From: Symsagittifera roscoffensis
Taxonomy: Eukaryota > Xenacoelomorpha > Acoela > Convolutidae
NCBI RefSeq assembly: GCF_963678635.1
Contig: NW_026971286.1
Location: 1-64,000 of the forward strand
Direction of reading: 5' to 3'
Length of the DNA stretch: 64,000 nt
The stretch's first letter is position 1. The number at the start of each line of letters is the position of its first letter. The notes below the pieces were generated by a model. It worked only from the letters and a program-made list of their open reading frames with translations. It was not told where the DNA came from and did not search any database. Shown one piece after another: positions 19,148 to 30,199 of this stretch. Both the position numbers and the translations under genes were made by a program.

Positions 19148-19381
19148 TTATGTTTGCAAATGGAAATCTAAATTCATTGCAAGTAGTATTCGAAATATAA
19201 AAGTTTGTTCTGGCTTTTGCCGAACTATCATATAACTATACGGCAAGTTTCTACTTTGTCGTATGTCGTCTTTGGTTCGAGGTCTTCTTCCAATTCCGGG
19301 TAGTTCTGTTATGGTTCGGAATATTGGCTCTGATCTATTGAGTCGTAGAGACATTTCGATTAAATTATTGTCGTATAACAT
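19148..19381 (-). CDS. 77-aa leader ORF, doubtful
   Basis: ATG-initiated frame beginning 88 bp inside the 5' LTR boundary. It is Arg-rich in the middle (GIGRRPRTKDD) with no recognised motif. It could be a short first exon, an upstream ORF in the leader, or chance. Kept only because it is the first ATG ORF of the transcript and sits in otherwise conserved element sequence. Confidence 0.25.
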   Translation of the reverse strand: MLYDNNLIEMSLRLNRSEPIFRTITELPGIGRRPRTKDDIRQSRNLPYSYMIVRQKPEQTFIFRILLAMNLDFHLQT

Positions 19382-19456
19382 TTTGTAAATGTTTTTGTCT
19401 AATTTCTAATCTATTTTGGTTAATTCTAATCTATTAAGGTCTTGTTCGAGACTTAT

Positions 19457-19466
19457 GGTCGCACCA
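19457..19466 (-). promoter_or_regulatory. Possible primer binding site
   Basis: On the minus strand the two bases TC follow the 5' LTR, then TGGTGCGACC. It starts with the TGG expected for pairing with a tRNA 3' CCA end. The matching tRNA was not identified. Confidence 0.5.
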
Positions 19467-19468
19467 GA

Positions 19469-19878
19469 TGAGTTAGGACCGAAGTGTATAACTCATAGAG
19501 TAATTTCGGATAGGGTACACCGTCTGCTCGTCACGCTATCTTATTTTCGGCCGGATAGATTCGTGCAACTTCTTAGTCTAATACCGATCCTAATCTTACT
19601 CTTATACTATCTAGTCTCAGGTTGTTTAACTAGTCTCTGCTAGGCTCAATAGATCTAGGGTATACTGGTTTATTGCGGCTGCTGAAGTGCTCGGGAGAGT
19701 CCAACTAATTTCTAAGTTAAATTCAAATCTCTCTGGTGCTGAAATTACAAGTAACTTCAGCACTTACAAATAAGTGGGTTGTTAGTTAGATGGATCATGA
19801 TTGGTTAATATTAAATACTTTACATTGGTAAAACATTTAATTTATCCAATCATAATATGTAGTTTAGATCAGGTTCCA
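19469..19878 (-). repeat. LTR, right copy (5' LTR of the element)
   Basis: 410-bp direct repeat of 977-1386, about 99% identical. On the minus strand it starts TGGAACC and ends CCTAACTCA. The U3 side has inverted and direct CCAAT motifs; AATAAA lies at 19,669-19,674. A TATAAG near 19,605 is a weak TATA candidate. Confidence 0.93.
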
Positions 19879-21940
19879 ATGAGTAAAAAAAAATGGTTTC
19901 TTGTTTATTTTAAACAAACAATCCAGAAAATGCAGAACCAAGTTATGTGTCTGGAAACGGAAGAATAAATGAAAGCAATGTTCTTACCCTGAGAGACACA
20001 CTAAACTTACACGCCCTCAAATAATTCTGTTCTCTGTTTATTTAAACAATTACTTATTCCAATGCTCTATCTCGATCGATACTTAAGGCAACTGTTTCAT
20101 TCCTCTTTAAAGCTATGATTCAACCAAACAACCTCGCCAAACCAACCGTCATCTCCTAGAACAACTGCTATTTTCTAGGCGTTTTCTAGGAGTTGATTCA
20201 AAGACAAATAAGCGTTTAAAAAAGCATTTTCCCTCAGCAATATTTGTTAAAACTTTTAAGCTGCTATTGGTTTTTAATCAAATGCACTAGAGTTCTGCAG
20301 TGGAAAAAAAACGTTTCCATTGTACCAAATTAATAAATCAAAAATAACTGTTTAGAAAAAGCAAGGACACCAAATATGATAATTTGCTTGTTTTTCTCCA
20401 CAGTATGAAATTGCATGACTACCCTTTTCTCTTCAAGGAAAAATAGTTCTTTTGTTTGGTTTTTATTTTTGTTCCGGTTTTCCTAACGAAAGTAATGGAT
20501 TATTTGTGCTCGGGGTTTTTTTTCTTTAGACAAATTTCCAATTTTTAACAAGCCATTTTTGACTGGATTTTTTTCTATACTTCAAAAGATATTGTTGTCT
20601 TGAGCTTAAACTTGAACGAAAAACGCTTTAAAATAGGTGTCTATAAAAATATTGAATGAAAAAAGCTTCAAAATTGCTGTTTTTAAAAAAGGTATTGAAC
20701 GAAAGATATTGAACGAAAAAAGCTTCAAAATTGTTTTCTTTGATAAATATATTGAACGAAAGATATTGAACGAAAAAAAACGTCAAAATTGTTGTCTTGA
20801 CAAGAAGTAAAAACTTGAGATTCCAATGCCCTTTAACATTTCGATTGCTTTTTTGACAGTTCGATGGTTTTCCTACTCCATTCTACAAGGTCATTATTTG
20901 TGACAAAAATGGTTTTTTTAATAAAAAAATCAAAATAAAATATGTTGTGACAATGATTGCGGAACTTTTGGCAAATTGTATTAAAAAAGAATGTGCGTCG
21001 AAAATCAAAATTAACCAGTTTATTTTGATTGCTGCATAGTTATACTTCTTTATTTGGAAGAAAAACGGGATCGACAGATTTTCTCAGAGCAGCGACTTGG
21101 TAAGAAACCTTTGCAACGAGATAGAAATCGGCGTTTTTTTATTTGAGCTTGTTAAATTTTTTGATCATAGACTAAATTACACTTCTAGTGCTACTTTTCC
21201 AACCATGAAAAATTGAAAACGACTACATCACATTGAATTGCCATTCAGTTTATGTTTTTTGAGTGAACTAATAACTTGCACAGAAAAATTGCAAGTATAT
21301 TTATTTAAATATATTTTTGAATGTTAATTTCAGTGTATTTTTGAGCCGGATTGTAACAATGAGATATTGCATGATGAAAATTTGATTAGAGTAAGGTTTT
21401 TGATTCAGCTCTTTTTTTCAAATAGACTGATAAGTTTTTTTAAAATTTTTTAACTAGTTATTTAAACTAGATTTTGTTGGGCCAAAATTCTGTAAATTCT
21501 ATTTTATCACATTACCACCTGAGTTGCTTGTCCATGAGATTCCATCACTGGGGGCACATTGCGAAATCAAACTGTGCACTGGATAGGCGCACATTTTAGT
21601 GTGTGTATGTTCCTCGATTCCAAAGACAAGTATTTAAACAATTCAAACTTTTGTCGGTACGATCAAAGAAAATGAAAGAACAAAAGAAAGAAAAAAGGAG
21701 CGTCCTTGTTGCAGAACTTGCTTACAATTCACTGGTCAGGGGAAAATCATTTCAAAGCCTTGCAGGGATTGCCTGTGCACTGTGCTTCCGGGATAAATCT
21801 GGTCCCAAAAACGATACAAACCAAAAGATTTCCTCATACAAGAAAAAACCTATAGGTTAATTGGCAAGAATCTTGCAGAAAAACTGCATTTGCAGATTCA
21901 ACATAGAAAATAACATTTGAAATTTTAACAGATTTACAAT
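19879..21940. other. AT-rich intergenic DNA
   Basis: No gene supported. An 85-codon frame at 21,603-21,860 lies in slightly less AT-rich sequence but has no recognisable motif. The tandem repeat at 20,575-20,795 is listed separately. Confidence 0.5.
20575..20795. repeat. Short tandem repeat, ~60-bp units
   Basis: Three to four diverged copies of a unit containing ATTGAACGAAAAAAGCTTCA followed by AAATTGTTGTCTT. Confidence 0.65.
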
Positions 21941-23149
21941 CCCGCACCGAAGTTTTATGGATAAAATGGATTATAATCGACTTTTGTTGACTAAAATGTT
22001 GTCTATTTAATCGATTATCGTGGCAAATTCAGGCAACCCATTGGAATTTTAGTCCATTTTAATCGTTTTTTTTTGAAAAATACAAAATTTTTAAATCCAT
22101 CATAACAGATTATAATCTATTTTTTTCTACCTTTGAGATTTATATGTTATTAAAACTTTCATGGAGTAATTGATTTCGACTAACAGTATACTGGCTGTCA
22201 TTCTTTTTATTAATTCAACGAGTTTGTTTGACGGAGTAGTCCGGACACTGTAATGATGGCGTTCGTTTTTTAACAAAGCTGCGTGAATCGATGTTTTGGT
22301 CATATTATACCCGCACGGAATTTTCATGGATAGCAATCGATTATAATGGATTTTTGTTGACTAAAATGTTTCCTATTATCATGGCAAATGTAAACAACGT
22401 AATTCATTTTTAATCCATTTTAATCTATTATTAACTAATGAAAATCTATTTTTTGTTTTCAATGGACTATTTTGAATTATAAATAAAAATAAAAATTGAT
22501 TAAACTTTGTAAATAGTGTTTCTACTTTTTCAGGTTTTTGCAAAAATCGAACGACCACTTTCATCCAGGGGCGGCCGATAAGTAGTAATTTCGAAGAGCT
22601 ATTAAAATAGAGCAACTTTATTCCCCCCCCCCCCCCCTACGTCACGCCCAGCTTCCCCGCATTTGAACCCAAACGCGTTTACCACACCCCCAGTCAACAC
22701 TAAACACCCCCACAGGGACATGTAACAACATAGTAGTGGTAAAAGTGGGGAGGGGTGGTGATGTAGTGTGGGGTCTATCCCTTAACACACCCACCCCCCC
22801 CCCTCCCCACTAACGCGATTGAAATCGGAAAATGTTGAAATTAAGCGAGAGAACAAAATAACTATCTTGAGTTTAACATCATAATGAAAAATGGAAACAG
22901 CACACCGAAAATTTTTAGTAAATTGATAATAATCCATTATAATCGATTATAATTAACTATTTTTCTTTTTTTGAAAATAAGTTGAAAATAATCGATTATA
23001 ATTGATTAAATTTGGATTTTTTTACCTAAAAAATAGTATTATCATAATCTAATTTTAATCAATTAAAACCAAATCTTTTGGTTCTTTTATAGAGACTGAA
23101 AATGAAATCTCAATTTGATCTATTATTATCCATGAAACTTCAGTGCGGG
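21941..23149. mobile_element. Foldback/MITE-like element with 23-bp terminal inverted repeats
   Basis: The left end CCCGCACCGAAGTTTTATGG matches the reverse complement of the right end (23,127-23,149) with two mismatches in 23 bases. A second left-type end starts at 22,310, so about 95 bp after each left end (through GTTGACTAAAATGTT) is directly repeated; two insertions may be nested. The interior has many ATCGATTATAAT-type words and no transposase. Confidence 0.65.
22620..22805. repeat. GC-rich block with C-tract and hairpin
   Basis: Begins with a run of about 14 C and ends with a C-rich run. GTGGGGAGGGGTGG near 22,747 can pair with CCACCCCCCCCCTCCCCAC near 22,790, and the G-rich strand could form quadruplexes. 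Strikingly different in composition from the surrounding AT-rich DNA. Confidence 0.7.
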
Positions 23150-23477
23150 ATATACAAATATAGCTTTTTCTACGTATAGCTAAATAGCTTCTAATTCAAA
23201 AACCGGGGTTTGAAACTTTTAAGAAAGCTTTCTGTCAAATTTAGACTTCTCTTACTATTTGAAAACAACGAAAAAATCAGTTATATGTCATTCCGATGTT
23301 TTTTTCTTTGGGCTGAAAAATTGCGTCTGGACTACGTTATGCGCGAAAAAAATTTCCTCTATGCATGCAATTTTTTTCTGGAAATTTTAGTTTGAGTCTA
23401 AAAACAACCTTGCGGCAATTATAAAAGAAAGAAAAATTTTCGTATAAAATTGCTGGTTTCCTATTTTTTTATGATCA

Positions 23478-23646
23478 AATGCTTATCTTACAATTTCCAT
23501 ATATGAAAAAATGTTTATCCTACAATTTCCATATATGAAAAAAACGCTTATCCTAGAGTTTTTTTACAATTTTCTGAGTCTATGAAACTGTAGGAAATTG
23601 TAGGATAAGCATTTTATCATATATGGAACTTGTAGGATAAGCATTT
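23478..23646. repeat. Inverted repeat built on ATGCTTATCCTACAATTTCC
   Basis: Two copies of the word on the left (near 23,480 and 23,512) face two reverse-complement copies on the right (near 23,592 and 23,627), each tied to CATATATGG. This gives a stem of about 65 bp with a short central loop. Confidence 0.75.
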
Positions 23647-23675
23647 TTGGTCAATCCCTGCTAAAATGCAGTTGA

Positions 23676-24093
23676 AATTTAAAGCAAGATTTGAGCGGTT
23701 CGAGCGGTTTTTGAACAGTTTATCTAAAAAAAACCGCGCAAGATTTGAACGGTTTTGAGCAGTTTATCTAACAAAAAAAAACACTCAAAAACCGCGCAAG
23801 ATTTGAATGGTTTTGAGCGGTTTATCTAACAAAAAAACCGCTCAAAAACCGTGCAAGATTTGAGCGGTTTTTGAGCGGTTTTTACAGGTAAACCGCTCAA
23901 ATCTTGCGCGGTTTTTGAAGGGTTTTTTTTTAGATAAACCGCTCAAAACCGTTCAAATCTTGCGCGGTTTTTGAGCGTTTTTTTTTTTAGATAAACCGTT
24001 CAAAAACCGCTCAAACCGCTCATTTTGAAACAAGATTTTGAGCGTAATTGTCTGAAAAAACAGCTCAAACAGCTCAAATCTTGCTTCAAATTA
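23676..24093. repeat. ~417-bp palindrome of AAACCGCTCAAA repeats
   Basis: The left arm repeats GCAAGATTTGAGCGGTTTTTGAGCGG and TTTATCTAA-A(n), and the right arm is its reverse complement, with the centre near 23,885 (GGTTTTTACAGGTAAACC). The outer ends (AATTTAAAGCAAGATTTGAGC and its complement) also pair. The motif recurs at least four times per arm. Confidence 0.85.
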
Positions 24094-24094
24094 G

Positions 24095-24290
24095 GTGAAA
24101 AATCTCGACTCGGGTGGTGCCCAGCAGGTGTCAGGAGTTGGTTTTCAACAGTATTATATCTTAGATTTCATGGCAGGGTTGCTGGATGGCCCCTGGCAGG
24201 AATTCCATGGTTGCCCTGGATTATTAAAGTTCCTGGAGGAAGTCCAAGAATTTCCCTCAGGTACCATTCAAAAACCTAGATAAAAGAGTG
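24095..24290. other. Less AT-rich segment beside the palindrome
   Basis: About 190 bp of near-balanced composition, open in two plus-strand frames, with no recognisable protein motif. It may be part of a short interspersed repeat associated with the palindrome, or an exon remnant. Confidence 0.3.
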
Positions 24291-24302
24291 ACCTAAATTG
24301 AC

Positions 24303-24794
24303 TTAAGATTCATGAAAAAAAGGGGATTCGAAAAAAACTAACTGAAATTTACCTTCTTCGCTGAGAATTTGTTTGAGGCGCTGCAGTTTACTTGGACTGA
24401 TCAGGAAATCATCTTTTCTGTCTAACATTTTTTTTGCTTGTGTCAGTCGATCGATTCCTTTTTGATAATGTAGTCGTTTTTCTGTTGTTTGTTTCGCTTC
24501 GCCCTTTTTTTTATCTCCTATTTTGTGTTTTGCCTTGTTAAATCTTTCAATTTTTTCCTGTACTTCTTCAAATGTTTTTTCTATTTCCTCCAGGAGGCTC
24601 TGACAATGTATATGGTCAGGACATCGGCCCTTTTCTTCCAACCTCAATCTGTTTTCAACGTCGATCTGATTGTTCGGAGGACCGCATATGACATGACCGC
24701 AATCCAATTTCAGTGGGAATTCGGGATAACCAGCACAACTTTTTACAGAGCAGTTTTGTACGACAGACTTACGAGATTTGCTTTTGGCGCTCAT
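24303..24794 (-). CDS. RING-like zinc-binding / coiled-coil protein, possible first exon
   Basis: ATG-initiated 163-codon frame. Residues ~14-57 hold paired cysteines and a His (CSVKSC, LDCGHVIC, CPDHIHC) in an order resembling a RING or related zinc domain without a complete canonical set. Residues ~65-130 are Lys/Glu-rich and predicted coiled coil. Near the end, GAAG|GTAAATTT forms a plausible 5' splice site (minus strand, near 24,350), so the last ~15 residues may be intron. The frame lies outside the two LTR elements and is the best candidate for a host exon in the window. Downstream exons were not found. Confidence 0.45.
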   Translation of the reverse strand: MSAKSKSRKSVVQNCSVKSCAGYPEFPLKLDCGHVICGPPNNQIDVENRLRLEEKGRCPDHIHCQSLLEEIEKTFEEVQEKIERFNKAKHKIGDKKKGEAKQTTEKRLHYQKGIDRLTQAKKMLDRKDDFLISPSKLQRLKQILSEEGKFQLVFFESPFFHES

Positions 24795-25134
24795 GGTCGC
24801 AGTTTAACAAATTATTTGTGAATATAACTAACGTTGAGTTTTGACAGCAGAGTAAACTTAACTTTAGTGCATATGTTTTTTTTTTCAAATTCATGATAAA
24901 AAGCGTGAAGTGTGTAGAATACTGAGGCTTACATGAATAGTTTGTTTAATTGGTTATCTATTTTCAAGCCGGTTTAGTTTTGCATTTTTCTAATCAATTT
25001 TGTGTCTAAGTACATTTGAATCGTCACAGCTTTTGATTGAATTTAAATTTGATTTTTGAGCTTTGAGCTTAATCAGTTATAACCTTTTTATTATACATAA
25101 ATGGTTATTTTACGCGCAACGTTAAAGAGTGGTT
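24795..25134. other. Non-coding spacer
   Basis: AT-rich; nothing supported. Confidence 0.5.
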
Positions 25135-25503
25135 TCATCTGAAATTTTTTAATGAAACGTTCGAGAATGTTTGTTGAATATTGGAGCATTGACCGATTTG
25201 ACGAACAAAACTTTTTACACCGCAATTGTTTGGGCTTTTTGCTATTGTTTGGATTCCATAGGCATTGCTGCTGAATTCTATCAAAAGTTCACAGATTGAG
25301 AGGATTCTATAAATTATCGAATTAATGATGATTACCAGGCGCATTAAATCAGAGCGAAAACTTGAAAATATAGAGACATTATGAAACTTTGAGACCGGTT
25401 CTGAACCATTTTGCTTTAGATTGCACTGACAATCGAGTTTTGTCAGTTGAAGAAGACCAGCAAATATGTTGTTATACCCACGGAAAGTAAGTATTTCGTA
25501 CAC
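25135..25503 (-). other. 122-codon frame running out of the left LTR of the decayed element
   Basis: The first ~11 codons lie in the LTR starting at 25,470 and the rest in flanking DNA. It contains a hydrophobic stretch (LVIIINSIIYRILSI) and several Cys. It could be a gene fragment interrupted by the LTR element, but no family is recognised and chance is not excluded. Confidence 0.25.
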
Positions 25504-25688
25504 TATGTCTGAGACATAAGCTTTGATTTGTAGAGATCAGAAGAATCTTCTATCAACTTAAATTCAATCGGTGAAGTTATGTCTGATTCAAATCTGACCT
25601 CGAAATCATGAGAGAGACAAAGACTCATAAACAGCTATTGAATATGGCATTAGTGTTAAAAGGTAATTAATTGGATCAGACCTCTATT
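25470..25688 (-). repeat. LTR of decayed element, left (3') copy
   Basis: Aligns with 31,022-31,232 at roughly 80% identity by eye, so the insertion is old. Confidence 0.75.
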
Positions 25689-26939
25689 TCTGGTTCGTGT
25701 AGACTGTCGGCAATCCGATGCTATGATGTCTTCTGGCGTGCGTTTCATGATAACTCATTTTGCTGCTGGTTTTTCTGACGCTGTGTTTTCCGAGTCGTCA
25801 GAAGGCAATGAAATAAATATGTCGCCGTCGAACTGAAATAAGGAGTTGTCTTGTCGTGGGATCTTTTTCGAACTGCCTTTTCTACTTTGGGCGGACGTCT
25901 TCTGATTTACCGTTTTTTCATTTTTTCTCTGTTTAGAGGGTTGTCATTTTTTGACTTCGACGTCATCGGTTTGAAGATGCATTATGGTCCTAATGCTTTT
26001 CGATTCAGCGACTAGCGTATGACTTCTTCTATTCTGTTTGGCGGTGGGCGTTTTGAGCTTGTTGAGTTGACGGTTTTGCTAAGGTGTTGGCTGGGGCTGA
26101 AGTAGTTACTGTTTTCGTACCCGTTTTTGGTTGGTTGCTCGATACTGTAGTCTGTCGCTCGCTTTTCTGTCCAGCGGCTGATATACGTGTTTTTGCCCTT
26201 TAAAAACGCTTATAAGCAGCAAAACCATTTATATGTGGCGCTTTATTTTTTCCGTAGACTCTAGGATCCGGTACGAAAGCTAAGCCGCCGTGTCTAAATA
26301 ACCCGATTCCAGGCAGTGTGAGGAGAGTAGTTAACGATTGAACCGTTTTCGATTGTTTTAAACTGAGCACCGAACACCACGGTTTTTTTTTGTTTTTCCG
26401 GCTATTGTACCTGATTTAGCCACTTGTCCAGTACGTTTTACCAGTTATAGGTCAACGGTATTTTGGGGTCCTTTAAAGCGATCTGTTGGGAAAACGGAAG
26501 GTGCTCTCTCTAGTCTTTGTTGTTATTGCGCGGTGAGTCAAAGTAATGGTTTCGTTGTCCTTATTTTAGGAAGGTCGTTTTTTGGATTATCGGCAAATAA
26601 GAATCGCTAAACTTTTACCATTTCATATGATATAATTTTTAGTGGGAGATGAGCACCTGTTGGGCACTTTTGCATTAGTGTCCGGCCAACTTCTTCGTCA
26701 TCGCTCTTGAGACCGGTGGTTCTATCAGTGGGGCCCAAGTTGTTATCTCGAGCTGTTTGTTTTTTCTTTCCAGACATGCGGTCGTCAGTGTCCTGGATAT
26801 TTCCCTAGCTGTGTGTTGATGCTGCACTATGTGGTTGTAGCCCCGTTGGGTTGTAGGTTGGCTCGGGCAGGTAGATTTTTTTAATTTTACTACCAGATCC
26901 AGTTCGTCCTCGCTGTTTTGTTCGCGGTTCCATTTGGCC

Positions 26940-29900
26940 TTAGCTGGGAGTGCCTGTTTTGTGTTTTCTCATGAGATCAGACACTTTTTGTGATGTGAAG
27001 ATATTTTTTAGAGGTGTGTCGCGTTCAAGCCCAATGTGTGCCTCAAACGGCGAGACTTTTGTTGTTGCGAGTGGTGTTAAGCGCAATGACTCGGTTAATT
27101 CTGCCACATCCGACGCGAGTTTGTACGGTTTGAACGGCTGGTTAATTTTTATCAATTTTCATGACTGACAGTCTATTTTTTAGAGTTTTAATTAAACGTT
27201 CCACCATGCCCATTGAGCGAAGGTCGTCATGCGGTGCGATGAGTATTTTCATGTTATTGGTACTGCATTATGAGTTTTTTGGCTCTAAAATCTTGGACTT
27301 GGCCGTATCAAATATTTCCCGTGATTTACTATGTGGGTTTGCCTAAATTTTATGTTTTTGTGTCAGCCTTGTTAGTAGCGAAAACTTAATAGTTAGTAGC
27401 GCCAATAGGAATCGCGAGAAGCGGTCGATTTCTACAAGTATATATACTTCCTTGTTGTTTTCATCAGGTAATGGTACGGCGAAACCCAATTGGATTTCTT
27501 CATTAGTTTCCACTATTGTATCTAGCGCGCTAAAATGGTGTTTACCTGAGATCACCTTAAGGTTCCTACCTTTTGTTCGGCATTCACGGCAATTCTGGGC
27601 TGTTGTGAAGACGCCTCTGTGTAGGTATAGGCACCATACATGCTTGGACGCCTGCAGCATACCGCCTTGACCTAGATGCGTCCGATGTTTGGTGATTACG
27701 TCCCTGTCATCGTACAACAAGATGTTGTCCCGCACTAGAAGTCCATCGCGGTCATTGTAGAAATACGCTCCGTAGCAGGCCTTGATGTTGTCTCATTTTT
27801 GTTGGCGGATCCTATTGATTGAAGGTTGAAAGCTCATTTCCTTTGTTTGTGGCAGCTACAAGAAAGTCGATGTCCAATAGTTTCCATGAGTTCTTGTGAT
27901 ACACTGTTACATCTTCCTCCTCCATCGTGATTGAGTCGCGACCCTCACTCTCGTCTGGTGTTGTTGTTTAGCATAGTTGGTCTTGTTGTTTTCTACTCGG
28001 TTGAATGTAAAACTATCCTCCGATGGTATGACCTGATGTGATACGTCACTGATGGATAAAATTTTGGGTGGCGGTTGTTGAAGTATCTCGTTAAATTAAG
28101 CAAAGTTTGTGGGTAAGAAGGACAGCGTGGTTTGTTGGCCACTGTGGCATTACCGGAGAAGCCTTTTGAAAAGTGGGCGTGCCATTTCCGTTTGTAGTTG
28201 CCAATTCACATTATTGTAATCAGTGTAATGCTCATTAATAGGTTTCGCTGTACAGTTAGAAGGGATTGCAAGTTTGCAATCCCTTCTATGATCAAGTTTA
28301 CTCGAACAGTTTGAATGATTGCTAAGATGAAAACTGCTAGAACGAAGAGAATGATACTTCGGACAGCTTTTGTGAAGTTTTAACAGTATAGGCAGTTTGC
28401 GTTGAGACCGAATTTGAAAGTGCAAAGTTTTTGTTCAGTTCGAACTGGTACGTGCCTAGAAATCCGTTTAGATTTTCGTTCAAGGCTATATTTGACCTAG
28501 TGCTGTCTTGAAATTCGATGCAGGCTATGACGTTGTCGATTAATGTAACTACGAATTGTTCATCGCTGGGCGTTGTGGTTTCCCCATCGGGTGATGCGAA
28601 GTAGAATCAATTAGACCCATTTTACTGCCAGAAAGATATTTAGTGTCAAAGTCAAACGGAAGGAGGCGGTCTATTCATCTTGTTAACCGGTTTTGAAATG
28701 TCTTACTGTTTTTGTTGATTTGAACAGAAATGGCCAGGATGTGATGGTCAATAACTAGAGAAAAACGTCTATCATACTTGAAATGTTCGATAGCCCACAC
28801 CGCGGCTAATAATTCGAATTCATTCACGGAGTGTTTTTTTTGCATGTATGTAGAAATCGAGATGCGTACGCAAACGTATCCCAGCCATCCGGTGATTCTT
28901 GTTATAGAGCTGCCCCGATACCGTCACAGCCTGCGTCACCTTTTATCCCAGTTTCGCGATTACTTACGAAGTGCCGAATTTTGATGATAATTTGAACTGT
29001 GGTTAGGAAATGTTTGCAAGCGCGTTCGTGTAATTTTTCCCATCCGAGTAAAACTTATTAGCCGTTGATAACAGTCCTCCTCTGGGCGTGCATAATTGGG
29101 CGAGGTTTGATGTAAAGTTATTAAGATGGTCGACGGCTCCTATAGGGCTTTTAAGTTGTTTAAAAATTTTAGGGTGTTGGAGTTTTGTAATAGCCTCGGT
29201 TTTTTTATGCATTGGTATTGTGCCAAAACCAAGCACTCTACTCCTCTACATCCACATTTGCACTTATCCATAAAGATTGCCATCATTTCTTGATCTAGCT
29301 TATCGAAAACCCCTTTTTATCTTCTCTATTTTTTGATTTTTTGTTCCGTGGGATATCATCGCGTCTTTTTCCTTTTTTAATGTTAGGTCGATTGCTTTCA
29401 GGAATTCCCCGGGCAAATCCGTAAGCGCGTAGAATTCAGTTTAGAACTGATTTGTTCAAGTCGCTTGGCCTAAATTTCATAAATTTTTTGTTTTATAGTC
29501 CATTTTTTGGTGGCTTTATGTATAGCGGATGTAAATGGTCAAGAAGAATGTGATACCAATTTTGTTATTAAATTCTTGCACTGATTGGGCTATGTTGTCT
29601 AGGAGCACGTCAATATTAGGCGTCTGATGTTTTTTTCATGGATTGCCTTGTTTATTTGTTTCGAAACTATTGTCATTTCGATAGTTTGATCTTCTTAACC
29701 GTTATGACTATCGGGCTGATAAATTGTTCATCATTGCAGCTTTCCAGTTTTACAATATGACCCTTGTCGGTTAAGGATTTTTTTCCTTTTTCGACCTTTT
29801 CTTGCATGTGGATTGGGATCCTCTGTCCGTTTTGTTGAAGGGCTTTAAAATCGCTAAGAAACTTTGTGTGATCCTTGTGCTTTTTTGAACGTCGTATACG

Positions 29901-30172
29901 TGTACAAAGTCCTGGATATGTTGATATTACCCCGTTGGTTATCACTGCATCTGACTGCTCGTTATCTGATACAAAGTACTTTGACTTACCAGGTTGGTTT
30001 TCCTGTTGGTTTTTCTGATAACGATGAGGGATAGCAGATTTCTTCCCATGATAATCCTTCTTTTATCGTCTTCTACAATGAAAGAAGCAGTGTTGACTAT
30101 CCACCCTGCAGATTCAGTTGGAGCAACTATCCTTCCAAATGATAGTATCTTGTAACCGTTGTAGCACATCAT
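26940..30172 (-). pseudogene. Broken Gypsy pol (protease, RT, RNase H, integrase)
   Basis: Fragments in separate frames, in order on the minus strand. A protease-like segment (30,172-29,942; NGYKI...GRIVA, then IIMGRNLL). The RT start (29,945-29,673; GHIVKLESCNDEQFISPIVI). An RT palm remnant near 29,440-29,370 (DLPGEF.KAID). The RT-RNase H joint (29,236-29,003; KTEAITKLQHP...KQLKSPIGAVDHL). Integrase zinc region and core (27,735-27,343; CRECRTKGRN, NEEIQLGFAVPLPDE, VDRFSRF-like). The integrase C-part (27,155-26,940; LATTKVSPFEAH). Several frameshifts and stops separate them, so no functional product is expected. Confidence 0.8.
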
Positions 30173-30199
30173 TTTGTTGGCCTCGTCATTTTGCCCAAG

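Larger units (their letters stand above)
18217..19468 (-). other. 5' leader of the giant element with degenerate internal repeats
   Basis: 1.25 kb between the 5' LTR and the first ORF. It contains diverged copies of a block built round GGGTTGGAGA...TCGAT (near 18,320, 18,430 and 18,650) and two copies of GATCCAAGGATAAGCCTTGATGATC (near 18,738 and 18,791). On the minus strand GTAAG donors occur near 18,395-18,415 and could feed a spliced mRNA for the downstream frames. A packaging role for the repeats is possible but not shown. Confidence 0.5.
977..19878 (-). mobile_element. Giant envelope-bearing Ty3/Gypsy LTR retroelement (18.9 kb)
   Basis: Two 410-bp direct repeats beginning TG and ending CA bound an 18.1-kb interior whose large ORFs all lie on the minus strand. 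The order is accessory ORF, gag, pol (PR-RT-RNase H-IN), small membrane ORFs, a Met-less ORF, an env-like ORF and two further ORFs. The gene content (RT before integrase, D-D35-E, GPY/F module) is that of the Ty3/Gypsy lineage. It is two to three times the usual 5-8 kb of this class. The large frames carry no internal stops other than the TAG between gag and pol, and the LTRs are about 99% identical, so the insertion is recent. No matching target-site duplication is visible (TACTT before the left LTR, ATGAG after the right). Confidence 0.93.

Noticed and set aside
20000-20020. AACTTACACGCCCTC shared with ~62,955 as a possible spliced-leader-like or transposon end
   Set aside because: Only 15 bp is shared with no similarity on either side, so chance is plausible.
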